From Elymus sibiricus (lineage: Eukaryota; Streptophyta; Magnoliopsida; Poales; Poaceae), in NCBI GenBank assembly GCA_039707655.1, contig CM077670.1, forward strand, positions 148,842,001 through 148,906,000: DNA of 64,000 nucleotides, read 5' to 3'. The notes below the pieces were generated by a model that worked only from the letters and a program-made list of their open reading frames with translations, did not search any database and was not told where the DNA came from. Shown here in pieces: positions 22,034 to 34,735 of the stretch; within the stretch, counting starts at the first letter, position 1; every line of letters starts with the position of its first letter. Made by a program: the position numbers and the translations under genes.

Positions 22034-25000
22034 ATGGAACGATCTCAATGGATGAACGATCGGACATCCTTACAGTTTAGGGGTGGCGTTCAGGAGTTTA
22101 TGACTTTGACTGAATGGACAAAGAGGAGAGTTGCTGAAGAATATTACATCTTCTGTCCGTGCCTGGATTGTACCAATTCAGTGTCACGTCCAATTATGGA
22201 GGTCGAGTACACTTATACTCGCGGGATTCATGGATGGATATACACATTGGACTAGACACGAAAAAGAGTTGGTCATGGATGAAGGTAACCAGGGCGGTGA
22301 GATGCCAAACCCCAATCAGAGTCACATGGATGTTGAATTTAACCTCGGGGCTCGGACATCAAGCTACCAACGGAACAGAGACATGCCAAAACCCCCACAG
22401 AAAAACCAAGGCTGTGACGCAGACGACACCGATGACGTTGATGGTATGCCAGATTTTCCTGCTATGATTGCAGATTTCCAGGGCCCAAACAAAGAAATGG
22501 TTGGGTACAAGGATCTTCCAACCACTGAGGCAGACTCCAAGAAAGATTTGTATGCAGGTTGGAAAAAGCAATATTCCAAGTTGAGTGCCACACTGGCCGT
22601 TCTCAGATTTAAAGCAGAAAGCGGTCTATCAAACAAGGGCTTCACAGACTTGTTAGGTCTTTTCAAAGACATTCTTCCAGAAGATAATGTGCTCCCCAAA
22701 AGGATGAATGAAGTGAAGAAAGTTGTTTGCCCGTTGGAACTTGAAGTCTAGAAGATACATGCTTGTGTGAATAATTGTATGTTGTACCGCGATGACTACA
22801 CAGATTTACGTTCATGTCGCATATGCAAGCATCCACGATACAAGCGTAGGAGAGCAAATGACAAGTACAAAACGGACGACGAGATCATGACAAGAATCCC
22901 GTTCAAGGTTGTTTGGTACTTGCCTATTATTCATAGGTTGAAACGTTTGTTTGCAAACCCTAGAGAGGCAAAGAGGTTGCGGTGGCATCAAGATGAGTGA
23001 ACTGTGGATAAATATATGAGGCACCCCAAAGATGCGGCTTAGTGGGAATTAATCGACAATGAGTATAACGACTTTGCCAAGGATCCTAGAAATATAAGGC
23101 TCAGGGAGTGTACTGATGGAATGAATCCATTTGGCGATATGAGCACCCAACATAGCACATGGCCGGTGCTTCTATGCATATATAACCTTGTTCCTTGGTT
23201 CTGTATGAAGAAAAAATACATCATTATGTCAATGATTATCCAAGGCCCGAAGCAACCTGGAAATGACATCGACATTTACTTTCAGCTACTGGTAGAAGAA
23301 CTGCTGACATTGTGGAAAGAGCCTGGTGTAACATGTTATGATGCTCACAAAAAAAGTTTTTCCAGCTACATGCGTTGCTTCTACACACCATTCAAGATAT
23401 GCCGGCATTAGGCAACACATCGGGGCAGAAAACAAGGGGAGAAGTAGGGTGTATCACATGCATGGATAAGACAACGAGTAGATTTCTTCCCAACTCACGC
23501 AAAACCGTGTATTTGCGTCATCGTAGGTACTTACGGAAAGATCACCCATACCGAAAGATGAAAGCTGAATTTGATGGTAGGGCAGAGATAGGTTCGGGCC
23601 CAAGACCTTATACTGGGAAGGAGGTCCACAGCATGGCTAAAAAAATTAATGTCATACTTGGCAAGGGACCCAGTTCGTCGTTGAAACTAACACCCAAGGA
23701 GCAAGTGTTTAAGAAGAAATCAGTGTTCTGGCAATTACCTTACTGGGAGTTTCTAAGTGTACGTCACTGCATTGATGCCATGCACATAGAGAAGAATGTC
23801 TGTGAAAGCATCCTTTGTACTCTACTCAAGATTAAAGGCAAAACAAAGGATGGTGACGGTGCACAACTCGATATGCTTGGTGGCCAACCAAACCACATGA
23901 CTGAAGCAGAAGATGAGGACAAATTGTTCCACGTTCGCCAGAGTTACAATTTCACTCCACAAGAAGCAAAAGAGTTCTTCGACTATTTGTTGTCAGTTAA
24001 GACACCCTCTTCCTACTCCGCAAACATCAGAAGTCTCGTGGATGTGAGCTCAGGTAAAAAGAAGTTGGTGCACATGAAGTCACATGATTGCCACGTAATA
24101 TTGACACAAATCCTCCCGGTGGCCATCAGGAATATGATGGACACAGACATAAGAAACACACTCATTGATCTCTGTGATTTCATCAACAAATTATGGCAGA
24201 AGGTGGTACACGTTGATGAGCTGGATTTTATGCAAGCGGGTATTGCAAGAATATTGTCAAACCTAGAGATGTTTTCCCACCGTCATTCTTTGATGTCATG
24301 GTCCATCTCACTGTGTACCTTCTCGATGAGATAAAGTATTATGCTCCTATGTTTCTTCGCAACATGTATCCCTTCGAGCGGTTCATGGGAATTTTGAAGG
24401 GCTATTGTCGGAACCGATGTCATCCAGAGGCAAGCATTCTACAAGGTTATACCGCGGAGGAGGTTGTTGAGTTTTGCACCGAATAAATGAAACAAAGACC
24501 TATAGCTTTTCCCCTCTCTCGACACGAGGGAAGGCTGGCTGGTAAGCCGGTCCTTGTGGGTGCGTCATTTTGTGCACCTGGAGATGAGACCGATAAAGCC
24601 CATTAGATGGTACTGTTTAACAGCCCAGATCTCGACGCTTATGCTGAAGAACACTTGGAGGAGATACGACGAAGCACCTTACCCACTGTGCATCCATTAG
24701 CTGGCCTGATCAATGCACACAATAAGGATTACGTTAGATGGCTGAAGGCTCGTTTGGCACATGGATCCATGGATGGCCTTGCAACGTGGTTGGCACAAAA
24801 GCCATCACCTATGGTTATGAGGTACCAAGCATATGACATAACTGGCAACACGTTCTACACTAAGGAACGTGATGGGAAGACCTCATATCAGAATAGCTCT
24901 GTTTGAATAGAATGCCTAACTGTAGACGAAGATAATAAAAAGGTATACTATGGAACCATCAAAGAGATTTGGGAGCTTGACTACGTGAAAGTAAAGGTGG

Positions 25001-25366
25001 CATATTCAAGTGCAAATGGGTCCCTCTTGGTCAGGTAAAGGTCAATGATTACAAGAAGACCTATGTTAACCTCACAAAGATGGCATATCACAAGGATTCG
25101 TTCATTGTCGCCAGCGATGCTACCCAAATTTTCTATGTGAAAGACCCCTTGCATAAGAAAGCCATGTAGTGATGTCTGGGAAGTGGAGGGTAGTGGGCAT
25201 CGAGAATGTTTCTGATGAGGACGAGTACAATCAATTTGCTGAGTTTGCAACTGAGGGATCATGCAACAGCAAAGCAGAGAAGCTAAAAATCATCAAAAAT
25301 CCTAAGTTCATTCGGGGTCAACCTAATGATCCCAGTAACGCGATGTACATGGGAATTATTCTGTAA
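22034..25366 (+). pseudogene. TNP2-type CACTA transposase, decayed
   Basis: It opens with a transposase-associated domain (22034-22255: RSQWMNDR, CPCLDC, HGWIYT). The TNP2 transposase core follows (about 22760-23880), with NCMLYRDDY, CRICKHPRYKRRR, WPVLLCIYNLVPW, HCIDAMHIEKNVCES and LLKIKGKTKDG. Then comes the region known as DUF4218 (about 24100-24486: DLCDFINKLWQKVVHVDELD, MYPFERFMGILKGY, EEVVEFCTE) and a DUF4216-like tail (about 24890-25330). Stops or shifts occur near 22250, 22749 (TAG where CAG is usual), 22998, 23040, 23400, 24280, 24484, 24602, 24904 and 25167. The product would recognise CACTA ends in the nucleus. This copy cannot encode it without repair and is a pseudogene. Confidence 0.85.
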
Positions 25367-25608
25367 CACTAATATTTATTATGTCTATTCTCCAACTTAA
25401 TTCGTTCAATTAGAACTGTCGCATGTACTGAATTATGATTTATGCCAGGCCTTGTGTTGATCTAAGAATGATTAATATGTTGACCTTGATATGTTGTCAG
25501 CCCTGGCAATGAATTTGAACTATTATGGTTATATACCCTAGAGCTAGCACACTCAATTGATCTCATTCCAGTATGTATGAACTGAACATGTGCAATCTGG
25601 TTTACCAT
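25367..25608. other. 3' flank of the CACTA transposase
   Basis: AT-rich DNA with no supported frame. It presumably holds the transposase 3' untranslated region and ends where the tandem array begins. Confidence 0.4.
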
Positions 25609-28430
25609 TAGCGCACGGTTCATTCACGAAAGCCGTGTACCCAACCGTGGCCGATGACCCCTAATGTGCGCGATGTGAGTCGTGCATTCTGATTGGCCAG
25701 AGCCCAAACCCCACAGATCGTGCGTCTGCACCGTAGGATGCACCCAGATCGAACGACAATCCTTATCCCTTTCATCACCACATGCAGTCGCACTTGGGAT
25801 TTTATTTATATGCACTAAATGCCCTGGAAATGCAAAGAATGGCATAAATGTAGCAGACAAGTCCTGAAATGCGCCAGAAAATCAAACCTAGCGTATAATG
25901 GTGATTGCCTACCATGGGAAAATTTTCGAGGAGAAACGCTGAAGTTACCTCTGATTGGAGTTCGAATTGCCATGTCTCCTTTTGGAAACTATTATTCTTC
26001 TTGTGAGATGCTCTGGTTTCCACGGAGTGATCATCGCAACTTGTGCCAAACAGTACCAAAGTTTTTCCACGGGGTCTTGAGATCACGCCATGGTGGCACA
26101 CCGATTTTTCTGATTTTTGGACTCCATCTGCATTTCATGTAATTAAAATACCAACAAGCCCTACGCCGGTTGTCGCATCTCGCAGTCGAAATGTTTGAAA
26201 ATTCTTCCCATTCCTTGGACAATGAATGAAAACACGCAAAGCGGCACACAAATGATTTTTTAGACCTTCCTTGCCAACACCCACATGTAGTTGCAGTTGG
26301 GATTTGATTTATATGCACTAAATGCATGGTAAATGCAAAAATGGCTTAAATATAGCAAACGAGCCTTGAAATGCGCCAGAAAATCAAACCTATGGTATAA
26401 TGGCGATTGCGTACCGTAGAAAAAAATTCAAGGCGAAACGACGAAGCCACTGTCGATTGGAGTTCGTATTGCCACGTCTCCTTTGGAAACTATCATCCTT
26501 CTTGTGAGATGTTATGGTTTCCATGGAGCGATCATCGTAACTTGTGCCAAACTGTACCAAAAATTTCCACAGGGTCTTGAGATCACGTCATGGTGACACA
26601 CCGATTTTCGTGATTTTTGGACTCCATCTGCATTTCCTGTAATTAAATTACTAACAAGCCATACGTTGGTGGCCGCATCTCACATCATAAATGTTTGAAA
26701 ATTCTTCCCATTCCTGGGACGATGACTGAAAACACGCAAAGGGACACACAAATGATTTTTCAGACCTACTTTGCCAACACCCACATGTAGTTGAAATTGG
26801 GATTTGATTTATATGCACCAAATGCCTGGTAAATGGAAAAAATGGCTTAAATATAGCCAACGAGACCTGAAACACGACAGAAAATCAATACTATAGTATA
26901 ATGGTGATTGCGTACCGTGGAAAAAAATTCGAGGTGAAACGATGAAGTCACGTCATCATTTCAAAATTGCCACGTCTTCATTTCAAATGAAATTATGCTA
27001 TTCCTTGATGCAAATGTTTACCAATAGCACACGGTTCATTCATGAAAGCCATGTGCCCACGAAACCGTGCCCGATGACACCAACTGTGCATGATGTGAGT
27101 CGTGCATTCTGATTGGCCAGAACACAAACCCCACGGATCGTGTGTTTGCACCATAGGATGCACCCAGATCGAACGGCAATGCTTATCCATTTCATCACCA
27201 CATGCAGTTGCAGTTGGGATTTTATTTATATGCACTAAAGGCATATAAGTGCAAAAAATGGCTTAAATATAGCAAACAAGCCCTGAAATGTGCCAGAAAA
27301 TCAAACCTAGCGTATAATGGTGATTGCCTACCGTGGGAAAAAGTTCGAGGAGAAACGGTTAAGTCACCGCCGATTGGAGTTTGAATTGCCACGTCTCCTT
27401 TTGGAAACTATGATTCTTCTTGTGAGATTCTCTGGTTTCCAAGTAGCTATCATCGCAACTTGTGCCAAACTGTACCAAAATTTTTCCACGGGGTCTTGAG
27501 ATCACGCCACGGTGGCACACCGATTTTCATGATATTCGAACACCATCTGCATTTCCTGTAATTAAAATACCAACAAGCCCTACGCTGGTGGCCGCATCTC
27601 ACGGCCGAAATTTTTGAAAATTCATCCCATTCCTTGGACAATGAATGAAAACACGCAAAGCGACACACAAATGATTTTTTAGACCTTCTTTGCCAACACC
27701 TACATGTAGTTGCAATTGAGATTTGATTTATATGCACTAAATGCATGGCAAATGCAAAAATGGCCTAAATATAGCAAACGAGCCCTGAAATGCACCAGGA
27801 AATCAAACCTATGGTATAATGGTGATTGTGTACCGTGGAAAAAATTTCGAGGCAAAATGCCGAAGCAACCGCCGATTGGAGTTTGTATTACCACGTCTCC
27901 TTTTGGAACCTATGATTCTTCTTGTGAGATGCTCCAGTTTCCAAGGAGCGATCATCGTAACTTGTGCCAAACTTTACCAAAAAAATTCCACTAGGTCTTG
28001 AGATCACGCCATGGTGACACACCAATTTTCGTGATTTTCGAAGTCCATCCGCATTTCCTGTAATTAAAATACCAACAATCCCTACGCCGGTGGCCGCATC
28101 TGGCAGCTGAAATGTTTAAAAATTCTTCCCGTTCCTTGGACAATGAATAAAAACACGCAAAGCGACACACAAATGATTTTTGAGACCTTCTTTGCCAACA
28201 CCCACATGTAGTTGCAGTTGGGATTTGATTTATATGCACTAAACACATGGTAAATGCAAAAATGGCTTAAAAATAGCAAACAAGACCTGAAACGCAACAT
28301 AAAATCAATGCCAGAGTATAATGGTGATTATGTACCGTGGAAAAAATTTCGAGGCGAAACGATGAAGCCATGTCTTCACTTCAAAATTGCACGTCTTCAT
28401 TTGAAACAAAATTATGATCTTTGTGCACAC
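25609..28430 (+). repeat. Tandem array of about 500-bp units with a 1.4-kb higher-order repeat
   Basis: The phrase GGGATTTxATTTATATGCAC recurs near 25797, 26300, 26798, 27212, 27717 and 28222, so the basic period is about 500-505 bp. The array is made of two larger units. Each begins with CACGGTTCATTCA(C/T)GAAAGCC (25614 and 27028) and ends with ATTTGAAA-type DNA (about 26990 and 28410), a period of about 1413 bp. The sequence is non-coding. The recurring short frames are shadows of the repeat. It lies within the CACTA element, downstream of the transposase. Confidence 0.88.
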
Positions 28431-28589
28431 GGGTACGTAGATGCACCTGTTTGCAAAGGCCTTTTCGCGCGGCAAACGGCGCTCTTTTTTCACTTTTTTT
28501 AACGAAGCCGCCAACATCCTCCCCACCGCCCGCCCCCGTTTCACTCAATAGTCCACATATTCTACCCAAACCCCATCGCCAGTTCCCCC
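28431..28589 (+). other. Leader sequence of a CACTA-like gene, left part (continues at 53193)
   Basis: This GC- and C-rich DNA runs straight into the gypsy insertion at 28590. With the gypsy and one CCCCC copy removed, it joins 53193 onward as a continuous pyrimidine-rich leader for the gene whose ATG is at 53726. No coding is claimed. Confidence 0.5.
28585..28589. repeat. Left 5-bp target duplication of the plus-strand gypsy
   Basis: CCCCC directly precedes the LTR and is repeated at 53193-53197 directly after the other LTR. The low complexity makes it weaker evidence than a mixed sequence, but both positions are exact. Confidence 0.75.
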
Positions 28590-29071
28590 TGACGGTGTCC
28601 TGGACTAGGGGGTCCTAGCCTAGGTGATTAGTCCATGGGCCGAACTCAGGGCCCGTTAAAGGACAGGGATTTCAGAGGTTTCCAACTTGAAGAACCGACG
28701 TATCAGGCCTCACCGAAGACTTGGCGTGCACCCCAAGGATGTGAGACTCGACATGTATTCCCTTAATTGTAACCGACCATGTGTAACCCTAGATGCCTCT
28801 GGTGTCTATATAAACCAGAAGGTTTAGTCCGTAGAGGCAACATTCATTCATCATACCCCTAGGCTTAGACCACATCTTACGATCTCGAGGTAGATCAACT
28901 CTATACCTTGATACATACATAATACAAACAAGAGCAGGACGTAGGGTATTACCTCCTTAGAGAGGGCCCGAACCTAGGTAAATATTCGTGTCCCTTGTCT
29001 CCTGTTAAACATCGATCCGATGTCACAGCTCGGGGCCCCCTACCTGAGATCTGCCGGTTTGGACACCGACA
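28590..29071 (+). repeat. 5' LTR of the plus-strand gypsy
   Basis: 482 bp, starting TGACGGTGTCCTGGACTAGG and ending TTTGGACACCGACA. A TATA box (TATATAAA) is at 28807-28814. TTGGTGCTTTCATTGAGAG follows directly and occupies the primer-binding position, although I cannot match it to a tRNA. Confidence 0.93.
28807..28814 (+). promoter_or_regulatory. TATA box in the 5' LTR
   Basis: TATATAAA is conserved in the 3' LTR at 52929-52936. It is the expected promoter of the gypsy transcript. Confidence 0.65.
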
Positions 29072-29116
29072 TTGGTGCTTTCATTGAGAGATCGTTGTGT
29101 TGATCCCAAAAGATTG

Positions 29117-31785
29117 ATGGCTCGCTTGCGGATTGACAGCAATACTAGCTGCGGTGACATCTTCGTCCCCGGCCAGCTTTTTGTCTTCGGCAGCATCGTG
29201 CTGCATGCCGACTCGACGGGCCATCTGCGCCGCGTCGAGAACTTCGCCCCGGATCAGGTCGCCATGTTCGGAAACCTGGAGTACACCACGGACGCCCTAG
29301 GTGAGCTGGTCTTTTCAGGATGGACCTCAGATCGGCTTGAGGACCCCTCCGGCGCGGAATCTCTAGAGGATATTCCCGATCTGATTCTCGGATCCGACCT
29401 CTCCACAAACCTGATCCCAGAGATAGATCTGGCGATCGTCACTTCTAGCCCTGCCGCCACGCCCGCGGACCCTGGCTTCGAGCCAAGTTCGCCAATGGGC
29501 CCGACGGTGATTGTCTCGTCGCCTATGGCCGACAAGACCCCTTCTCCTACCAACCAGGGATCGACCTCGGACGGGCAGGGTAACAACGCTGAGTCCAGTG
29601 GCCCGAGCAGACCACTCCAGATCGGCCCGGCCTATAGCTAGGTCTTGAGCATGGAGGAGGTCTCACAGTTAAACGAGGTGCTAGACTGAATCCAAGACTT
29701 GGCGATCTCATCCGCGTCTATGATCAGATCGGATGCAAAACCGACAATCGGGAAATTTTTGTCCCACCCACCACCCACTTAGTCGCCACGGTCGAAGACT
29801 TGATCGATGAGCTCGACTACGGCTCTGATGAAGCCACCGACATGGAAGAAGACGTCGGCGGTGATACCGGAGCAAATCTGTCCGCTAAAACCCGTACAGG
29901 GGATTGGGCAGCCATGTCCACATACGACGTCTACATCGTCGACACTCCTAAAAGCAGCCCTCAGGATAAACCTAAGGAGAACCCTAAGCGTCGTCGTCCA
30001 AAGAGGCGATCTAAAGGGAGTAACGGAAGCAAAAGTACGGCCAACACCACGGGCGCCGCCAATAACGGTGCTGCCCCTAACGCCACTGAGAACCCAGGCG
30101 AGGACAATCAAGCCTCGCCCGCCGAGCCGAAGGAGCCCGTAGAGGCACCTGCGGAGGATGATATCGAGGACGGGGGCACTCTCAACGATGGATCCGATAG
30201 AGATTACCTTCCCAAATCTGAGGACGATCTAAGCCTCGGACCCGAGGACTTCGTAGTACCCATAAGCCCATCTGAGCAGGCACGGTTCCAGCAACGGTTA
30301 CTCGCTACTGCGCGAAGCATGAAGAGGAAGCAGCAAGAGCTATACACCCATGAGAACGTGCTCAACGACAAATGGGTAAAGGTCCTCGAAGCTAAAGCAT
30401 AGCTCGAGGCTCGACGTACCGCTACCAAATCATACCCCAAAAGACGGCTGCTGCCTGACTTCGATGACGAGGCGGCAAACGACGAGCTATTTACGCACAT
30501 CAATGCAAGACAGGCTGACCGCCCCCCCTAGAGGATCAGACAGGCCAGCAGGGGCAAACACAGAACCCCCTGCAAAAACCCGCCCTCAAGGCATGGGTGC
30601 GGTGGGCTTCAACGCCCCCTATGATCTGCGCGACAAAATACAGGCGAATAAAGCCCCTCCCCGATCCATATACGGTTCACGGGACCGCGCACCCGCTGCC
30701 CTAGAAGGCTATGACGCCTGGTTGGACAGGAACGATAGAGCTCCGAAGAAGATGTGGGGCAGGACATCGGCCAACGCACAGCCAGATATGACTCGTTTTC
30801 GAGGCCCTGCACATCCGGTCTGTTTTACAGACGAGGTCATGGAACATCAGTTCTCGGAAGGTTTTAAACACATTAGCATCGACCAATACGACGGGACAAC
30901 CGACCCGGCTGTCTGGATTGAGGATTTTCTCCTCCACATACATATGGGCCGATGTGATGACCTCCACGCTATAAAATACCTGCCGCTCAAACTTAAAGGA
31001 CAGGCAAGGCACTGGCTTAACAGCCTCCCTAGCAACTATATCGGAAGCTGGGAAGATCTGGAGGAAGCCTTTAGGGCAAACTTCCAGGGCACTTACGTTT
31101 GGCCCCCGGATGCCGACGACCTTAGTCACATCGTCCAGCAGGAGGGCGAATCTGCTCGGAAATTCTGGAATCGGTTCTTAACTAAAAAGAACCAGATCGT
31201 CGATTGCCCTGACACCGAAGCTATTGCCGCATTCAAGCACAACATTTGGGATGAGTGGCTCGCCCGATAGCTCGGGCAGGACAAGCCAAGAACTATGGCG
31301 GCCCTTACCTCCTTAATGACCCGCTTTTGTGCGGGTGAGGACAGTTGGCTTGCCCGCAGTTCCCACAGGAATGATCCCGGCACCTTAGAGGCATGCGACG
31401 GAAACGGCAAACCAAGGCGCAACAAAAACAAGCGCCGGAATAAGCATGGTGGCAGTGATACCGAGGGCCCAGCAGTCAATGCAGGGTTCAGCAGCCCGCG
31501 AGCTGGACCCAAGAAAAGGCCCTTTAAAGGGAACAAGGATGGCCCTAGCGCCCTGGATAGAATACTGGATAGGTCTTGCCAAATTCACGGCACCTCGGAC
31601 AAACCTGCCAACCACACCAATCGAAATTGTGGGGTGTTTAAGCAGGCCGGCAAGGCAGTTACCAAGGAACCAACCAGGAGCGGGTCCCGCAGCGATGACG
31701 AGGATGAACCTCGCAGGCCAAGCAGCGGCGGCCAAAAGCAATTCCCTTCAGACGTTAAAAACGTGAACATGATCTATGTCACGCA
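29117..31785 (+). pseudogene. Gypsy gag, decayed, 5' part (continues at 41859)
   Basis: The first in-frame ATG after the LTR is 29117 (MARLRIDSNTS). The N-terminal part stops at 29639-29641. The next part (about 29690-30402) is in another frame: acidic, then Lys/Arg-rich (PKRRRPKRRSKG), stopping at 30400-30402. The original frame resumes at about 30464 with the capsid-type retrotransposon gag domain (30850-31270: YDGTTDPAVWIEDFLLHI, LKLKGQARHWLNSLP, EEAFRANFQGTYV). A TAG at 31268-31270 is a probable nonsense change, since the frame continues as a Lys/Arg-rich nucleocapsid-like region to 31785. There the Helitron interrupts codon CA|T. Gag packages the retrotransposon RNA in cytoplasmic particles. 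This copy needs several repairs and is non-functional. Confidence 0.85.
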
Positions 31786-31851
31786 TCTATACCTTTACTA
31801 ATTAGAGACTCCCTACAAATTCCTACGTTAATCAGATTTTACGAGCCATTA

Positions 31852-32360
31852 ATCTGGTGGGACCGAATTATTACGGTTCAGATCCAATCTCTCATGTATC
31901 TCTCAAAAAAGAAAAAACATTCTCATGGATATCTCCCTCAAGGCCCAAATCTCCCAATCTCTCATAGTTAATCTGGTGGGACCGAATTATTATGGTTCAG
32001 ATCCAATCTCTTATACCCTCAAAAACAAAAGATCCAACCTCTCATGTATCTCTCAAAAAATAAAAAAAATCTCATCGATATCTCCCTCACAACCAGAATC
32101 TCCCAAGCGATCCAATCTCTCATGTATCTCTCAAAAAAGAAAAAAAAATCTCATGGATATCTCCCTCATGACCAGAATCTCCCAAGCTCTCACGTGTAAA
32201 AAATTGTCACGTACATATCCCTCAAAAAAAAATTGTCACGTACACATCTCTCTCCCACGACCCAACTCTAACCATCTCTCATCTATCTCTCAAAAAAAAA
32301 AAACCCTCGCGTATATATTTCCAACAACCCAAATCTCTCAAATTATCACATGTCTCTAAA
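31852..32360 (+). repeat. Tandem repeats near the Helitron 5' end
   Basis: TTAATCTGGTGGGACCGAAT begins two copies, near 31849 and 31969. The phrase ATCTCATGxATATCTCCCTCA with flanking CTCATGTATCTCTC recurs four times over this interval. Composition is pyrimidine-rich with A-tracts, and no coding is supported. Confidence 0.7.
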
Positions 32361-32599
32361 AATAATCCTCTTACGTATCTTGAATCACCATTAAAAAGAA
32401 AGAGATCACACGTCCTAGAAAAAAATTGTCATCATATAATTCCTTCTCCTTCCCACAATACTAGCTTTCTTTCTTCCTAAAATCTAAAAAGTGCGTACGC
32501 ACTGATTAGCGAAATCGAGCGGCCGGCTTTCACACATGCATGCATGCAGTCTTGTGGTCTAAATTTTGTCCTTATGCATGACGTGACATATACTAATGG

Positions 32600-33870
32600 A
32601 ATATTCACGTGAGCAAAAGATCTTGTCTGATGGATGTGCATGCGCATTTATTTTGGGTTTTCAAATTTTTAAAAAGTCATATCTTTCAAACCGCGCATCG
32701 GAATTCAGATCCGTCTTCACCTTTAGATTCATCGCGACGAGATCTTTAAAATTAGATCCGGCATGGATATGTTTCGGCGAAATTTTTTCGATGCCAATTT
32801 TGATGCTATATGATGCAAGTTTAGTACTTCATTGTGCAACTTTTAGTACTGCATGGTGCAAGTTTTTTTTCAACACCAAATTTTGAAGCTGCATGATCCA
32901 ACTTTCAATGAGGTTGCAACCTAGCAACCATGACAACCTGATGTGCAACTAGTCCACTGCTCTGGCCAACTATCTCGTAGTCGTTGTGCAATCCTCCTCC
33001 TTACTTGTTGATGTGTAGTTTTTCACTCTTGGCACACCCTGCCCCACCTACCAGCGATATGTGCAACTTAGTCTGTTGTTCACGCCAACTGTCTATTAGT
33101 TAATGTGCAACTCCTTCCCCTTTCTACTTGTGGATATGTAGTTTTAGTTGACAAGGGCAACAAACGGAGTTGCACATAGTCTGCTAGCCAGTTGGCCAGG
33201 GCAATATACGAAGTTGCACATCTCACAGGCAGGGATAGTTGGATGGTGAAAATTCCACATTCATGTGGGTAGTGAAAAGTTGCATATAGACAGGGTGTTA
33301 AAGTTGCGCATTTTCACTAGCAGGGGTGGTTTGGACCGAGTGCTAACAGGGAAACTACACATCCATGGGGTACAAGGGAAAGTTGCACATCACTGTTAGA
33401 TAGTTGGCTGTGGCAGTATCCGAAGTCGCACATCCACTGCTAGGCAGTTGGCTGATGCAGCAAACCGTGAAAGCACATTCATGAGCAGGGGGAAGGTTGC
33501 ACATCAACTACTAGGCTGTTAGCATGGACAACAAAGTTGCACATCTTACTTGAAGGAGGTAGTATTGGGGGGGAGGTGACATGAGTGAAAACTGCAGGTC
33601 CATGTGGTAGGCGGAAAGTTGCACATCCACTGTCAGTTAATTACACATTGACTGCTAGACAGTTGCACAAAATGGGAATTAAATTGCACAAAAAAATTCC
33701 GTACATACCTATGCGGGATCTAGTTTCGAAGAGCACGTCACGAGGGTTCCAATGATGAAAATGGATCTTAATTTCGATGCACGATTTAAAAGTTATGGGT
33801 TTTAATAAAATTGAAAACCCAAACTAAATGCGTTCACACCTATTAGCGTGGGTGCTTTGCAATTAATTTT
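32600..33870. repeat. Inverted-repeat (foldback) element with internal GTTGCAC repeats
   Basis: The left arm (about 32650-32800, reading TTTTGGGTTTTCAAATTTTT, ATCGGAATTCAGATCC, TAGATCCGGCATGGATATG) is complementary, with mismatches, to the right arm (about 33690-33820). Between the arms, TGTGCAAC prevails in the left half and GTTGCACAT in the right half, so the core is also inverted-symmetric. There is no transposase. It could be a MULE-like or other non-autonomous DNA element. Target duplications were not established. Confidence 0.65.
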
Positions 33871-34149
33871 TATTTTTCTGTTCACACCTATTCACACATG
33901 TTTACTTTTTCTAATATTAATTAGGGGGCAAACTATTTCTATTCTTTACCTAATATAATATATATATAATAATACTAAAGCCCGGAGTGCGTCTGCCGTT
34001 ATACCCGTCGTCGGCGATTTTGCCAAAAACCCCATGTAGTTTTCAATATTCAACCCGCAGTCCCTTTTTAAGTCAGAAAACGTTTCGTTTAGGAAGTTTT
34101 CAGCGAAAGCCCCTGTAGTTTCCTCTTTTCAACTCGCGGTCCTTTTGAA

Positions 34150-34735
34150 GTGAGAAAACGTTTCGTTCGTTTCTGGGCTTGGGCCTTACTTTTATTCGGC
34201 CTACCACAAGGGTTGGAAACAGAAAAGAAACGCAGCACACACGGGCGCCTATGCATCGAAGGAAAGCCCGGGGTACGGCCGCCGCCGCCGCCGCCGCCAC
34301 GCGCGGATGGTCTTCCTCTCCGGCCATCCGCGCAGCCCACGCAGGCGAACTGCGGATCTGGCTGGGCTACGTGGCCCACGCAGCGGACGACAGCGGTTCG
34401 AGCAACTCCTCGACGCATGGGAAAAGGTTGGCGGCGCTGGAGTTCGCCGGAACGGGCAGGCGGCCGGTGGGTGACGCGAGGCGCGGTGCCGGCGCGAGGA
34501 AGACGGGCGGATCCGGGCATGGCGTCGCCCGATCTGGTTGCTGGTGCAGCGGCTTGCTCCGGCGGCGGCGTCGTCCTGCTCATCCAGAGAAAGAGAGAGA
34601 CAGGGCGTGAGGGAGAGAGGAAGAAAGGAGAAGGAGAAGGGGCGCAGGGTCAGGGAGGCGGTCGCTAGCGGTGGCGGCTCCGGTGACCGGCCGGCGGCTT
34701 GCCAGGCAATACTAAGGAGTACGCTAGCCTGAGAT
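34150..34735. other. GC-rich island within the Helitron, possible captured exon or promoter fragment
   Basis: A sharply bounded GC-rich block contains overlapping long frames on both strands, a CCG-repeat tract (34278-34300) and a purine tract GAGAGAGACAGGG. Its base composition is unlike the AT-rich flanks. Helitrons often carry pieces of host genes, but I recognise no domain in any frame, so I do not name it. Confidence 0.4.

Noticed and set aside
25609..28430. Short frames of 60-107 residues repeated through the tandem array
   Set aside because: They repeat with the DNA period and are broken at varying places, as expected for non-coding repeats.
25609..28430. CRISPR-like array
   Set aside because: Repeats are about 500 bp without short-repeat/spacer structure, and the DNA is eukaryotic.
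33940..33990. Exact 5' end of the inner Helitron
   Set aside because: No TC preceded by A at a convincing start; coordinate left approximate.
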